Counted from the first letter of the stretch, positions 45,071 to 54,973 are shown. The stretch: 64,000 nucleotides of DNA from Flavobacterium pallidum (GCF_003097535.1 NZ_CP029187.1:3286001-3350000), one strand, 5' to 3'. Numbers and translations: made by a program. The notes: generated by a model not told the origin, from the letters alone.

Positions 45071-46837
45071 ATGGAAACGCTGCTGCTTTACCTGATTAAA
45101 TCCGGGGCTTTGATGGCCCTGTTCTACTGCGGCTATCATTTGTTGCTGCGCCAGGACACTTTTTTCAATGCCAATCGGTGGTATTTGCTGGGCGGATTGT
45201 TTATTTCAACAACACTTCCCTTGTTTTTTATCAGAAAAGTGGTTTGGGTTGATGCGCCTAAGTTCACTACGGAACAGCTTACCGCTTTATCACAAACCGC
45301 CATGCCGCAGCAGGTCAAAATTCCCGTGGAACCGGCAACCGACTGGACGCAAATGTTATTGTATTTATATATCATCATCTGCGGAGCGCTCACTCTAAAA
45401 GTCATTGCCAATGTCATTTCGCTTTTCAGGCTGCTGCACAAGCAGGAAGTGGTGAGGAACGGCACTTTCGCCTTTGTGGATTTAAATAAAAATGTGGCCC
45501 CTTTTTCGTTCTTTAATTACATCGTCTACAACTCTGCCTTGTATTCGGAAGAAGAATTGCAAAGCATCCTGAACCATGAAAAAGTCCACAGCAGCCAGAA
45601 GCATTCAGTCGACGTATTGCTCATGAAAATATTCAGTATTTTATTCTGGTGCAATCCATTCATCTGGCTGTACAAAAAAGCCGTTCTGCAGAACCTCGAG
45701 TACATCGCCGACAGGAAAGCCATCAGTGAAACGCATGATAAAAGGATTTATCAGTTTGCCCTGCTCCGCGCCGTTACCCAACCGAATTGTTTATCAATTA
45801 CCAATAATTTTAATCAATCATTAATCAAAAAACGAATCGTTATGCTAAACAAAAAACAATCAAAAAACAGGAATCTCTGGAAGTATGCGTTAATTCTTCC
45901 GTTATTGGTTGCTTTCATGCTGTATTTCCAGGTGAAAGTGATCGCGCAGCAAAAACAGGCACCCATTGTTGCCGACAAGTCATTTTCAGGCCAGCACGCC
46001 GATCCCGATCATTTTAATTTCGTCATCGACAAAAACACTTCCGATGAGGAAATAAAAAACGAAACCAAAAGGCTGAAAAAATATGGCGCTACATTAAAGG
46101 TTTCTAAAGTGAAAAGGAACAGCGACGGAGAAATTATCGCAGTAAAGATCAATTACAAGGACAAAACCTCAGCTATTGAAAAACATGTAAACGGCAAAGA
46201 GCCGATTGAGCCGATTTATTTCAGTAAAAATAAGGATTTCACGGGATTCGGCGAACCACAAAAACGTTTTGCCATGATGAAAGAACGCCGTAACGGTGAT
46301 GAAGAAGGAGATTATGATGAGGATTTCTCTTTCTCGTTTAATGATAACGAAGCGCCGGAAGCACCCGAGCCGCCAGAATCAATCGAAGCGCCGGAAGCGC
46401 CGGAACCGATGGATTTCAATTTCGATTTCAACAATGACAATGTCATCGTAAAAAGCATTACAGGAAAAGACGGCAAAACAATTGTCACCGTAAATGGCAA
46501 AGTAGTCGCTGATGTAGATGTCGATAAAATCATGGCGGATATGGCACCGATTGTTTTAGATGGAGAAACGGTGTATGCAGGAAGCGGAAAAAGCGGAAAA
46601 AAAGCCATCGTTATAAAGACTAAAGAACTTAAAGAGCAGGCAAAACGCGCCATGAGGCAGGCAAAAATCCAAATGGAACAAGCTGATATGCAACGGGAAT
46701 CCAGTGAAGATATGAAGGCCGATTTTCAGGAAATGAAAGCCCAGCAACAGGAACAAATGCAGAAGATGAAAGCCGAAATGGATGCCATGCGCGCAGAGCT
46801 GGAAAAGGCAAAAGCTGAAATCAAGAAGCAGAAATAG
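45071..46837 (+). CDS. BlaR1/MecR1-like M56 membrane metallopeptidase
   Basis: This 588-aa protein has four or so N-terminal helices and the zinc motif HEKVH at 169-173, with the downstream glutamate in LQNLEYIADRKAI. A further helix lies near residues 273-290. Beyond it the sensor part is not a penicillin-binding domain. It is a long charged region with EAPEAPEPPES low complexity (about 425-450) and a coiled coil rich in Q, K, E and M (about 515-588). The signal it senses is thus unlikely to be a beta-lactam directly. It is translated with the repressor. Confidence 0.9.
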   Translation: METLLLYLIKSGALMALFYCGYHLLLRQDTFFNANRWYLLGGLFISTTLPLFFIRKVVWVDAPKFTTEQLTALSQTAMPQQVKIPVEPATDWTQMLLYLYIIICGALTLKVIANVISLFRLLHKQEVVRNGTFAFVDLNKNVAPFSFFNYIVYNSALYSEEELQSILNHEKVHSSQKHSVDVLLMKIFSILFWCNPFIWLYKKAVLQNLEYIADRKAISETHDKRIYQFALLRAVTQPNCLSITNNFNQSLIKKRIVMLNKKQSKNRNLWKYALILPLLVAFMLYFQVKVIAQQKQAPIVADKSFSGQHADPDHFNFVIDKNTSDEEIKNETKRLKKYGATLKVSKVKRNSDGEIIAVKINYKDKTSAIEKHVNGKEPIEPIYFSKNKDFTGFGEPQKRFAMMKERRNGDEEGDYDEDFSFSFNDNEAPEAPEPPESIEAPEAPEPMDFNFDFNNDNVIVKSITGKDGKTIVTVNGKVVADVDVDKIMADMAPIVLDGETVYAGSGKSGKKAIVIKTKELKEQAKRAMRQAKIQMEQADMQRESSEDMKADFQEMKAQQQEQMQKMKAEMDAMRAELEKAKAEIKKQK

Positions 46838-46847
46838 TTAATCAGAC

Positions 46848-46875
46848 AAGGCCGTATCCAGCGGCCTTTTTTTAT
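46848..46875 (+). terminator. Terminator of the BlaI-BlaR pair
   Basis: AAGGCCG, a short loop and CGGCCTT followed by a T run stand 11 nt after the stop at 46837. Confidence 0.85.
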
Positions 46876-46895
46876 TTTTACAGAAAAAGAAGACT

Positions 46896-47048
46896 ATGTT
46901 CACGTTATTGGCCAAAATAAACAAATACCTGTTGCCCAGCTTTACCAAAAAAGGGCTTGATCCGGCCAAGGCAAAAAAATGGCAGCTGGCATTGATTGCA
47001 TGGCGGTATTATGTGACGGTGAGGGCGCTTGAAGAAAAATCTGAGTAA
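46896..47048 (+). CDS. Small basic protein, 50 aa
   Basis: This is a short frame MFTLLAKINKYLLPS ending ALEEKSE, with a central K-rich motif (KKGLDPAKAKKWQLALIAWRYYVT). Proteins of this pattern occur widely in Flavobacteria, often mislabelled as SsrA-binding protein. Nothing here resembles SmpB. It starts 20 nt after the preceding terminator. No motif gives a function. Confidence 0.6.
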   Translation: MFTLLAKINKYLLPSFTKKGLDPAKAKKWQLALIAWRYYVTVRALEEKSE

Positions 47049-47177
47049 ACGGTTCCGCTAAGCATTGAGAGCCGTGTCATGAAAAATATTCAAATTACGT
47101 GTAAATGCCAACCAAACGCATAATTACCTTGCAAAGCAACAGCAAATATGACTTTCAAAAAAATATTACTCCAAAGC

Positions 47178-47207
47178 TTGCAAATATGGTATTTTCACCT
47201 ATCTTTG
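47178..47207 (+). promoter_or_regulatory. Promoter of tRNA-Arg
   Basis: TTG at 47178-47180, 19 nt, then TATCTTTG at 47200-47207 is a full match to the Bacteroidota -33/-7 pattern, 13 nt before the tRNA. Confidence 0.8.
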
Positions 47208-47220
47208 CACCCGGAATTAA

Positions 47221-47294
47221 GGCCTCGTGGCGCAACTGAATAGCGCACTTGATTACGGCTCAAGAGGTTACTGGTTTGAATCCAGTCGAGGTCA
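47221..47294 (+). tRNA. tRNA-Arg (ACG)
   Basis: This is a 74-nt tRNA. The acceptor GGCCTCG pairs with CGAGGTC (one G-U pair). The anticodon stem CTTGA/TCAAG encloses TTACGGC, giving anticodon ACG, which is probably deaminated to ICG. The T arm has the usual GGTTTGAATCC core. CCA is not encoded. It has its own promoter and a strong terminator. Confidence 0.96.
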
Positions 47295-47300
47295 CAAAAT

Positions 47301-47343
47301 AAATCCTTAAACTATTGATTTTAAATAGTTTAAGGATTTTTTT
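47301..47343 (+). terminator. Terminator of tRNA-Arg
   Basis: A perfect 16-bp stem (AAATCCTTAAACTATT with AATAGTTTAAGGATTT) and a T run form an intrinsic terminator 7 nt after the tRNA. Confidence 0.88.
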
Positions 47344-47384
47344 ATTCAATGCAGATTGAATTGAGCTATCGGTTGTCGTATGTT

Positions 47385-47840
47385 TTACCCATGCCTGCTA
47401 TAAAACCTCCAATCGCTGCTCATATAAATCATACGTAGGTTTTTCCATTTATCTACGGTGATTGAATCGATGTTAAGGTGCCTGTGGGTCTTATCTTCAA
47501 AGATTCTGGAAAAGGTGCTGATGATCTCATCGGTTTTGGAATCTAAATCAACCACACTAAAGACTGAATGCGTAATATTCAGGCTTGCGAAAACACAATC
47601 GTGATACTCTGTAACGTCCTTATTAAGGTAATGCATGCCATTTTTATCTTCTTGATATCCAATATATTCTATAATAAAATCACCACTACGGACTAGTTGC
47701 AATACGGTATCCATAATGCCCTGCCGGAATTTTTCGCGATTGCCTTCGGGGGGTGTTTCGATGGTTCCGCAAATTTTCACAATCATTGTACTGCTTGCCG
47801 GAATTGGTGAATCATTGTAATCTGGTACTTGGTTTTTCAT
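47385..47840 (-). CDS. Unrecognised soluble protein, 151 aa
   Basis: I do not recognise the family. There is no signal peptide. The protein looks alpha/beta, with MIVKICGTIETPPEGNREKF, FIIEYIGYQEDKNG and LNIDSITVDKWKNLRMIY. The ATG at 47840 is the first clear start. It stands alone on the minus strand between tRNA-Arg and a long gap. Nothing nearby suggests a role. Confidence 0.6.
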   Translation of the reverse strand: MKNQVPDYNDSPIPASSTMIVKICGTIETPPEGNREKFRQGIMDTVLQLVRSGDFIIEYIGYQEDKNGMHYLNKDVTEYHDCVFASLNITHSVFSVVDLDSKTDEIISTFSRIFEDKTHRHLNIDSITVDKWKNLRMIYMSSDWRFYSRHG

Positions 47841-48316
47841 AGCATTTTCCTGGTACTGATGTATCCTTTCACAAAGGGAGCCATTTATTCACTGTAATCC
47901 TTATAGGATAAAAACAAATACTTATAAATAACGCATTCTGTTGATTTTCAAGAATTGCTTGCTGTGCCAAAAAATCGAATAGCCCTAGTAAAACCTAATT
48001 TTATAATTATTCAGATCCGACCAGTTATTATCTTTAGAAATAGAAATCTGGAAGAAGCAAACAAACCTATTATTGGGTAGAAAATATGAATATCAGTAAT
48101 CGAACTTTGATCCGCAAGGAAAGATTTTAAGATTTTTACCACTTATTTTGTGCAGATCAAGCATTTTTGTACCGGATCTTTTTTATTAAGGTATTGAAAA
48201 ATAATTGTTTATTAAAATTGCTTAAAAAACTCGCATTATTCATCCAAACATGCCGCGCGGTAAAAGAAACTTTTTTATATTTACCGTTACAATTTAGACC
48301 AAATTGACATTTTTAC
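47841..48316. other. 476-bp gap without a recognised gene
   Basis: This AT-rich stretch has no coding frame longer than about 15 codons with a plausible start. A weak hairpin with a T run (AGATC ... GATCTTTTTT, about 48152-48180) may be a terminator. I see no repeat, RNA gene or promoter that I would defend. It may hold the leader of the response regulator at 48317. Confidence 0.4.
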
Positions 48317-48769
48317 ATGAAATTAAACAGAGAAAAGGTTAATATCATTTTTACGGATGATGATATTGACGACTGCAACATGTTTGCAGATGCATTGAAT
48401 GAGGTGGGTATAAACCATAAGCTGGATTTGTTCCATGATGGTAAGGATTTGTTGGCTTATCTTAATAAAGAAGAAACGAAGGTCCCGGATATCCTGTTTC
48501 TGGATTTGAACATGCCGTTTACAAATGGTCTGGACAGTTTGAAGCAGATCCGGTCGAATAAGAAATACCGTGACCTTACCATTGCGATCTATTCAACATC
48601 CTCTTCAGAAAAGGACCAGGAAGAAACTTTTATAGCCGGTGCAAACGTTTACATCCGTAAGCCTAATGAATTTTCAACCTTGAAGCGTGTTTTAAAAGAA
48701 GTGCTGGAAATCAACTGGCAATATTATTCCTCAAATTTAAATAAGGATACCTTCTTTCTTACGATATAA
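48317..48769 (+). CDS. Stand-alone single-domain response regulator
   Basis: This 150-aa receiver domain has no output domain. The acidic pocket is IIFTDDDIDDC, the phospho-accepting residue is D63 in LFLDLNMPFTNGLD, the S/T is in AIYSTSSSE and the lysine is in YIRKPNEFSTL. It resembles the receiver at 31841 (both have TDDDxDDC, FLDLNMP and KPN). Unlike that one, it has no kinase gene beside it, so its partner lies elsewhere. Confidence 0.9.
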   Translation: MKLNREKVNIIFTDDDIDDCNMFADALNEVGINHKLDLFHDGKDLLAYLNKEETKVPDILFLDLNMPFTNGLDSLKQIRSNKKYRDLTIAIYSTSSSEKDQEETFIAGANVYIRKPNEFSTLKRVLKEVLEINWQYYSSNLNKDTFFLTI

Positions 48770-48786
48770 GTATTAATGCAGAATAA

Positions 48787-48822
48787 AAAAAACCAGTTGA
48801 GTAAAATCACTGGTTTTTTTTT
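48787..48822. terminator. Terminator between convergent genes
   Basis: AAAACCAGT, an 11-nt loop and ACTGGTTTT with flanking A and T runs form a bidirectional terminator between the response regulator and the T9SS gene. Confidence 0.85.
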
Positions 48823-48851
48823 GAAAAATAAGTACATTTTACAGATCGCAA

Positions 48852-51800
48852 TTATTGCTTAATCACTTTGATGGTCTTCACTTCATCCTGTGCATTAACT
48901 TTTACAATATAACTTCCGGCTGCGAGGGCAGACATGTCTATTTGCGCCGCATTGGCATTGATAGTCCTTGTCAGGATCTGCTGCCCTAATATATTAAATA
49001 CCGATACTGAAGACATATTCACAGCGTTTAGGTTGAGCACATTAGTAACCGGGTTCGGATGGTATGAAAAATTTGCAAAAGCAGGATTTTCAACTCCAAG
49101 GCCTGTATTTTCCAAACGCAGGCTGAAAGTCCCTTGTTCTAATGCACTAGACCAAACCTGTATGTAATAAGTCTCTCCCTCGTTAAGGAGGCCTGCAAGA
49201 TTGGCTGTCGTTTGCTGGGTTAAATCAGTATAGCAGTTGAAACCGACATCAGTAAGGGTACTGCAGTCACCACTGTAAATATTGAAATTCAACGAAGTCA
49301 TGGTGCCATTAGTTAAAATACAATCCACACTATCAGATGGTGCTATAAAAGAAAACCACACATCCTGTATACTGCCGAAATCATCACAATCCGGCTGCGT
49401 AGCGCTAACATCACCGAAGGAATTGTCTGAATCGATTACACTACCATCCGTAGGGATTTCAAGCGCGGTGGCACAGGTTTGATTGGCAACAACCGGAGGC
49501 GTTACGACATCACAGCTTATATCCATAGAATAATCACCATTTGCAAAATCAGTATATCCTCTTACATCGATATAATATGTCGTCACACCGTCGGAGATAA
49601 AATTGACGAATGAATGTGTCGGATAATCAAAACAGGCTTCTTCTCCCCCATCATCATTCCCTGCAACTACTGTAAGGTTCCCGCTGGTCCCTGTGTAAAC
49701 CAAAACAGCCGTATCGTATGAGGAGTCGCATAACTGGAGTGTAATGGTTTCAGGACTGGAACCCGTGTAGGAATACCACACATTCCTTGAAGTATCCGTA
49801 ACGCCAAATGCTACTGGAGCAGATGCCTCGTCAATGGTTGCCAAAGTGGTGCTTCCTGTGACGGTCGACCCGCAATTGATGGGAATGGCATTTGCAAAAT
49901 TATCATTTACCGGAGGGCATTCGAATTGGTTGAGCTCATCACTTGTAACACTGCAGTCAGGGCTTTGATCATTGGTCACTGAGAAAATCACAGGCGTGTT
50001 ATTGGCATAAGGCCCAAATTGCACTGTTCCGGTAGCAGTAACCTGTTGTGTAGCACTGTTCTGGTCGTCCGCAATGGATAGCGATGTTGCCGAACCCATA
50101 TCTGTAATGTCCACATTGATCAGAAACTGGTCGCCGTTGGCACAATCAGGAACTACGCTAAAAGCAGCTGCTGGTTGTATACAGTTGAGTATTGACCAGG
50201 CCAGCGTGAAGTTCCCGGCATCGGCATCATATCCGTCCTGTACCCAGTAAACGGTTTGATCGCTACCGGTTTGATTGATCCATGTCACCTGAGTATAATC
50301 ACCATCATCGAAACAGGCAATCTGTGCAGGATTGCTGCAATCACCATAAAATGCGATATTAGTAGAGTCATAATCGTTATCAGTCTGGCCAATAATGAGT
50401 GTTGAGCCATTTGGCACCATGATAGAATAATACACATCAGGCGCAAAGCTTTGCTGTGGATCACCATCGAAATTACAATACGTAAGATTGTCATTCAAAG
50501 CATATGCAGTATTGCCAGTAATCGGAGAAATTAAATTGGCAAGGTCGATCGCATTGGCACAGGTATCATTTTGCGGCGGACAGGCGGCTAAATTCTGGGC
50601 TGGGCTTACAATAAAACAGTTCGCATCCTGATCGTTTAATGTCGTAAAAACCACATTTGTTCCATTAGCATAAGGTCCAAACTGAACCGTCCCTACTCCA
50701 GTAACCTGCTGCGGTGCGCTACCCTGATCGTCTGATACGGTTAATGATGTTGCTGAGCCAAGATCCTGGATGGCTACATCTACCAGGAACTGCTCACCAT
50801 TGGCACAATCCGGAACAATCGTATATCCTGCCGTAGCGTTGGTACACGCAATTAACGACCATGCTAGTTCGAAACTTCCCTGTTCCGTATCATATCCATC
50901 CTGCACCCAATATACGGTTTGATCGGAACCGGTATCGTTTGACCACGTAATGGTTTGGGTATCACTGTCATCAAAGCATGCAAGGGTTGTTTGGGAATTA
51001 CAATTCCCAAAAAACATGTAGTTTTTTGAGTCATAATCATTGAACGTCTGCCCAATTGTGAGTGTTGAACCGGCCGGCACCAATATATAGTAATAAAGAT
51101 CTGCTGCAGCATTCTCTCCACATGATGGGTTTGAATCATCAACAGCTCCCGTAGTATTACCTGTGATTGGAGAGCTCAATGCACTCAAATCAATGGCAGT
51201 ATTGCAAAAATCCCCTGCGGCGAAAGCTGCTGTTGTAAAAGAATATTCCGGTACATTTGCTGCATCTCCATTAGCGTTGTAGGGTGTTATACGTATGAAG
51301 TATTGTGTGCTTTCATTCAAATTTCCAGAAATGTCGTAAGTAGTGACATTTCCCACATCGAGGTTATTGACAATTTGATTTCCACCAGACGTTGTCCCCA
51401 CTGAAAGCTTATAACCCATCACGCCGCCGGATGCATCACTCCATGTCAGGACTCCATTCAGGGCAGCGTCTGTAGCACCGTCTGGCGGGCTGATTAATAC
51501 CGCATCAGCATTTGGGGAAGTCGCTACGGTGTAATTGACCGTGATGGTTAATGACATGGATATAAAATCATCTGCGGTATCCAGATCTGTTGATGTTATT
51601 GACATTGAAGAAAATGTAGTGATGTCCATTCCTATTAAATCTGATGCGCACATACTAGTGACACTTCCATCAATATCTACATTGAACGAATACCATTCCC
51701 CGCACCAAAAATCACTTCCAAGGGTTGCATCGCTAATGGTGATCGAATTAATTGTACCACCATAGCAGGCCAGGTCGGCCATGTTCACTGATAATACTAA

Positions 51801-51902
51801 CGGATCGGTATCAAAACCAGCCACCGAAAATGTTTGCTCACAAGTTTGCCCGAAGGATAAAAAACTGATAAGCATTACTACCAGAAATGTAATTTTCTTC
51901 AT
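48852..51902 (-). CDS. Large modular T9SS-exported protein, 1016 aa
   Basis: After a signal peptide come a beta-rich region, an FN3 domain (about 140-230) and then modules of two kinds. One is a jelly-roll-like module with TLTIGQTFNDYDS, SDQTVYWVQDGYD and a DDGD/DDSDTQ acidic turn. The other is an about 75-residue module with VPDCANGEQFLVDV and GTVQFGPYANGT. Two copies of the second are visible. The last about 80 residues (FSYHPNPVTNVLNLN to KVIKQ) are the T9SS sorting domain. No catalytic motif is visible; adhesion or binding at the surface is likely. Confidence 0.87.
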   Translation of the reverse strand: MKKITFLVVMLISFLSFGQTCEQTFSVAGFDTDPLVLSVNMADLACYGGTINSITISDATLGSDFWCGEWYSFNVDIDGSVTSMCASDLIGMDITTFSSMSITSTDLDTADDFISMSLTITVNYTVATSPNADAVLISPPDGATDAALNGVLTWSDASGGVMGYKLSVGTTSGGNQIVNNLDVGNVTTYDISGNLNESTQYFIRITPYNANGDAANVPEYSFTTAAFAAGDFCNTAIDLSALSSPITGNTTGAVDDSNPSCGENAAADLYYYILVPAGSTLTIGQTFNDYDSKNYMFFGNCNSQTTLACFDDSDTQTITWSNDTGSDQTVYWVQDGYDTEQGSFELAWSLIACTNATAGYTIVPDCANGEQFLVDVAIQDLGSATSLTVSDDQGSAPQQVTGVGTVQFGPYANGTNVVFTTLNDQDANCFIVSPAQNLAACPPQNDTCANAIDLANLISPITGNTAYALNDNLTYCNFDGDPQQSFAPDVYYSIMVPNGSTLIIGQTDNDYDSTNIAFYGDCSNPAQIACFDDGDYTQVTWINQTGSDQTVYWVQDGYDADAGNFTLAWSILNCIQPAAAFSVVPDCANGDQFLINVDITDMGSATSLSIADDQNSATQQVTATGTVQFGPYANNTPVIFSVTNDQSPDCSVTSDELNQFECPPVNDNFANAIPINCGSTVTGSTTLATIDEASAPVAFGVTDTSRNVWYSYTGSSPETITLQLCDSSYDTAVLVYTGTSGNLTVVAGNDDGGEEACFDYPTHSFVNFISDGVTTYYIDVRGYTDFANGDYSMDISCDVVTPPVVANQTCATALEIPTDGSVIDSDNSFGDVSATQPDCDDFGSIQDVWFSFIAPSDSVDCILTNGTMTSLNFNIYSGDCSTLTDVGFNCYTDLTQQTTANLAGLLNEGETYYIQVWSSALEQGTFSLRLENTGLGVENPAFANFSYHPNPVTNVLNLNAVNMSSVSVFNILGQQILTRTINANAAQIDMSALAAGSYIVKVNAQDEVKTIKVIKQ

Positions 51903-51977
51903 AACTGAAATTATTAGATTATAGCTAACTAAGTTAAATAATAATCTGCATTTTGTGAGTAAAAAAATATCTTAATT

Positions 51978-52008
51978 CAAAAAAAAACTCCGGAACAAAG
52001 TCCGGAGT
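51978..52008 (-). terminator. Terminator of the 910-aa T9SS gene
   Basis: AACTCCGGA at 51985-51993 pairs exactly with TCCGGAGTT at 52000-52008. The minus strand continues with a T run. It stands 22 nt after the stop of the gene at 52031. Confidence 0.85.
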
Positions 52009-52030
52009 TCTTGAGTAAAAATACTATTGA

Positions 52031-54763
52031 TTATTTTTTCAGCACTTTGATGGTTTTTGTTCCATCGACTGTATTTACAATAACAAAGTAAGCGCCTGCT
52101 GAAATGTTAGACATATCGATTTGTCCCGTATTGGCATTTAACTTTTTAGTCATTACTTGCTGCCCAAGTAAATTGTAAACTGCAACATCAGTAATGTTTT
52201 GTCCGTATGATACAGTAAGGATATCAGTTACCGGGTTAGGGTAAGCATTGAATTTGCTGTGATCTACCCCAGTTACCCCTAACATAGACTCATCATAAGC
52301 TGTAAGGCCAAAAGCTCCCGCATTGTCGTTGTTGTACTCATAAATCCTCAGGTAAAGCATATCACCTGGTGTTTGTCCTGTAATTACAACTTTTGAGTAA
52401 GCCCCTGTGTCAGCATCATCATCGTCACAATCGATTTGGGTAAGATTACCACAAGTGCCGGTATAAACGGTCACTACAGTATCTACACCCGTATCTCCTG
52501 AAGAAGAATTCGAAGTTTCGATTATAACGTTTCCTGATGGAGGAACCATAAGCGTGTACCAGACATCGCCTCCGGCATAACCTAAACAAGTTGTAGGAGT
52601 AGCTTCAGGCGAACCTGTAGCACCTACATTGGTAAGGTCGTTAATGATTTCATTTACTGCAGATCCTGCAAAAACCTGAATAGCAGCATCACACTCATCA
52701 TTTGAAGGAGGACAAGCTACCTGGTTTTGTGTTGGACTTGTTAATGTACAGGCTGGATTTTGGTCATTCGCTACAGTAAAGATTACTGGTGTATTGTTTG
52801 GGAAAGGGCCAAAAGAATAAGTTCCGGCTGCGCTGGCGGTTTGTGGCGCGCTTCCCTGATCATCACTGATGGTCAATGATGTTGCAGATCCCATATCATT
52901 TACGATTACAGTTGCAAAGAATTGCTCGCCATTGGCACAGTCTGAAACCACATCATAAGTGACAGCTGCATTAGTACAATCAAGGTACCAACCGCAAAGG
53001 CTCCATGAACCGATTCCGTCGTTTGCATAATCCCACATCCTGTAGTAGTAAGTTTCACCAACTGTCAGGCCAGTGTAAGCTTTTGTCGCAGTATTACCGC
53101 AGTTACCAACTTCAGTAAAGTTACCCGGAGTACCTGAGTAAAGTGCTGTGGAAACAGAAAATATGTTCCCCTGGATATCTGAAGTATTTAGAGTAAGTTC
53201 ACTTGAAGGCGCTACAAAATAGAACCAAAGGTCCCCATTGCCATTTGATGGATTGTATTGGTCCATACAGGTTGGATCAACTTCACTGTTAGAGCCTGAA
53301 GTGGATGCATTGGAAATATCGGTGATCTTGTTAGGCCCGCATGAAGTTCCTAAATCCAAAGTCAATAATACTGCTCCGGCTGGCTCATCATTTACAGGTG
53401 GGCACTGGATGATGGTCTGTGCTGGGCTTGTGATTACACATGTCGCATCATTATCGTTTGAAATCGTATAGATTACATTGGTGTTATTTGGGTAAGGACC
53501 AAAAGTAAAACTTCCGGTTGAAGTAGTCTGTTGCGTTGCACTTCCCTGGTCATCAGCAATGGTAACTGATGTTGCAGTTCCCATGTCTGTAATATTTACA
53601 TCAACGAAAAATTGCTCGTTTCCATTCGGACAGTCAGATGTAAGTGTATAAGTCGCTGCACCATTGTAACATGTTGGAGGACACTTAATTTTAAAGGTTG
53701 CGGTTTTCTCACCTGTTCCTTCGCTATCCAGTAAGAACAAGTAGGTAACTCCGGCATCAAGCATTCCAATCGGGTCTATGCCTGCACCATTATTGTCATC
53801 GATACATGTCCAGCCGGTTTCGTCACAGCTTCCTGAAGCCTCTTTCCAGAAATAATCAATATAGCCACCTGTAGCTGCAGTAATTTCAAGACTGTATTCT
53901 CCGGTTTCAACAGGAGTGAATGAATAAACAAACTCAGTACCAAGTGTATCATATCCACAGCTTCCTGGATTCCATGCTCCTTCTCCTTCAACAAGAGTTA
54001 CCATTACTTCATCGCCGCAATTGGCAATTGGCGTGGCAGCGGTACAATCAGGAGGACATGTCGCCTGTGTAAGTGTATTTGAAGTAAGTGTACAAGCAGC
54101 ATCCTGGTCGTTAGCTATTGTAAATACAACTGGAGTGCCATTAGCAAACGGACCAAACGATAAAACACCTGTAGCCGATGTAGCCTGGGCATCACCCTGG
54201 TCGTTGGTTACAGTCAGTGAAGTAGCAGAACCAAGGTTGGTGATGTCTACATCGATCATGAATTGAGGACCGTTAGCACAATCCGAAACCACCGTATACG
54301 TTGCCGTAGCATTAATACATGCAATAATTGACCATTCCAGTGTAAAAGAACCACTGTCAGAACCATAACCGTCCTGGATCCAATATACCGTCTGATCGCT
54401 TCCGGTATCATTTGCCCAGGTTACTGGTTGCAAATCATCATCGTCAAAACATTTGATCTCTGTACGGTTCGTGCAATCGCCATAAAACAATACGACTGTT
54501 GAGTCATAATCATTCGCACTCTGCCTGATGTTCAATGTGGAGCCTGATGGCACCATAATGTAAAAATACTGATCAGGAGAAGTGTTGGTGTAAGCTGTTC
54601 CATCGTTTCGACAGCTGATAAGGTTATCATCCGTATTTGTGGAGGTATCTCCATCATAGGGCGATGTAAGTGTTGCTAAATCAATTGCAGTGTCGCATGT
54701 TTCCTGGGCTTTTGCCTGAAAACATAGAAATAGCACGATTAGTAATAAGTAAGATTTTTTCAT
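52031..54763 (-). CDS. Modular T9SS-exported protein, 910 aa
   Basis: This has the same module set as the genes on both sides: signal peptide, jelly-roll-like modules (TLNIRQSANDYDS; SDQTVYWIQDGYG), then three copies of the VVSDCANGxQF / FGPFxNGT module. A further beta-module near residue 240-340 contains CGDEVMVTLVEGEGAWNPGS. The C-terminal 80 residues (FNAYPNPVTDILTVS to IKVLKK) are the sorting domain. It is likely a surface protein that binds polymers; no enzyme motif is visible. It has its own terminator. Confidence 0.87.
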   Translation of the reverse strand: MKKSYLLLIVLFLCFQAKAQETCDTAIDLATLTSPYDGDTSTNTDDNLISCRNDGTAYTNTSPDQYFYIMVPSGSTLNIRQSANDYDSTVVLFYGDCTNRTEIKCFDDDDLQPVTWANDTGSDQTVYWIQDGYGSDSGSFTLEWSIIACINATATYTVVSDCANGPQFMIDVDITNLGSATSLTVTNDQGDAQATSATGVLSFGPFANGTPVVFTIANDQDAACTLTSNTLTQATCPPDCTAATPIANCGDEVMVTLVEGEGAWNPGSCGYDTLGTEFVYSFTPVETGEYSLEITAATGGYIDYFWKEASGSCDETGWTCIDDNNGAGIDPIGMLDAGVTYLFLLDSEGTGEKTATFKIKCPPTCYNGAATYTLTSDCPNGNEQFFVDVNITDMGTATSVTIADDQGSATQQTTSTGSFTFGPYPNNTNVIYTISNDNDATCVITSPAQTIIQCPPVNDEPAGAVLLTLDLGTSCGPNKITDISNASTSGSNSEVDPTCMDQYNPSNGNGDLWFYFVAPSSELTLNTSDIQGNIFSVSTALYSGTPGNFTEVGNCGNTATKAYTGLTVGETYYYRMWDYANDGIGSWSLCGWYLDCTNAAVTYDVVSDCANGEQFFATVIVNDMGSATSLTISDDQGSAPQTASAAGTYSFGPFPNNTPVIFTVANDQNPACTLTSPTQNQVACPPSNDECDAAIQVFAGSAVNEIINDLTNVGATGSPEATPTTCLGYAGGDVWYTLMVPPSGNVIIETSNSSSGDTGVDTVVTVYTGTCGNLTQIDCDDDDADTGAYSKVVITGQTPGDMLYLRIYEYNNDNAGAFGLTAYDESMLGVTGVDHSKFNAYPNPVTDILTVSYGQNITDVAVYNLLGQQVMTKKLNANTGQIDMSNISAGAYFVIVNTVDGTKTIKVLKK

Positions 54764-54941
54764 AAAACGTAGTTAGTGTTAATAGTGACGTAATTTACTT
54801 AAAATACTTGTCTTAATAAATTATTTTTCCAATTTTATTTACACATTTATTTATATAGCGAAACATCAGATACATTTTACCTGATTTTATTGGGCATCGT
54901 AAATTTAAATATCTAACATTATATAAGCCAGGTAATGATAT

Positions 54942-54973
54942 AAAAAAGACTCCGGCATTTCTGCCGGAGTCTT
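54942..54973 (-). terminator. Terminator of the 907-aa T9SS gene
   Basis: AAGACTCCGGCA, a TTTC loop and TGCCGGAGTCTT form a 12-bp stem, followed on the minus strand by TTTA. It lies 22 nt after the stop of the 54995 gene. Confidence 0.85.

Noticed and set aside
46300..46430. The EAPEAPEPPE stretch of the M56 protein as a DNA repeat element
   Set aside because: It is an in-frame protein low-complexity linker with no nucleotide-level unit beyond the codons.
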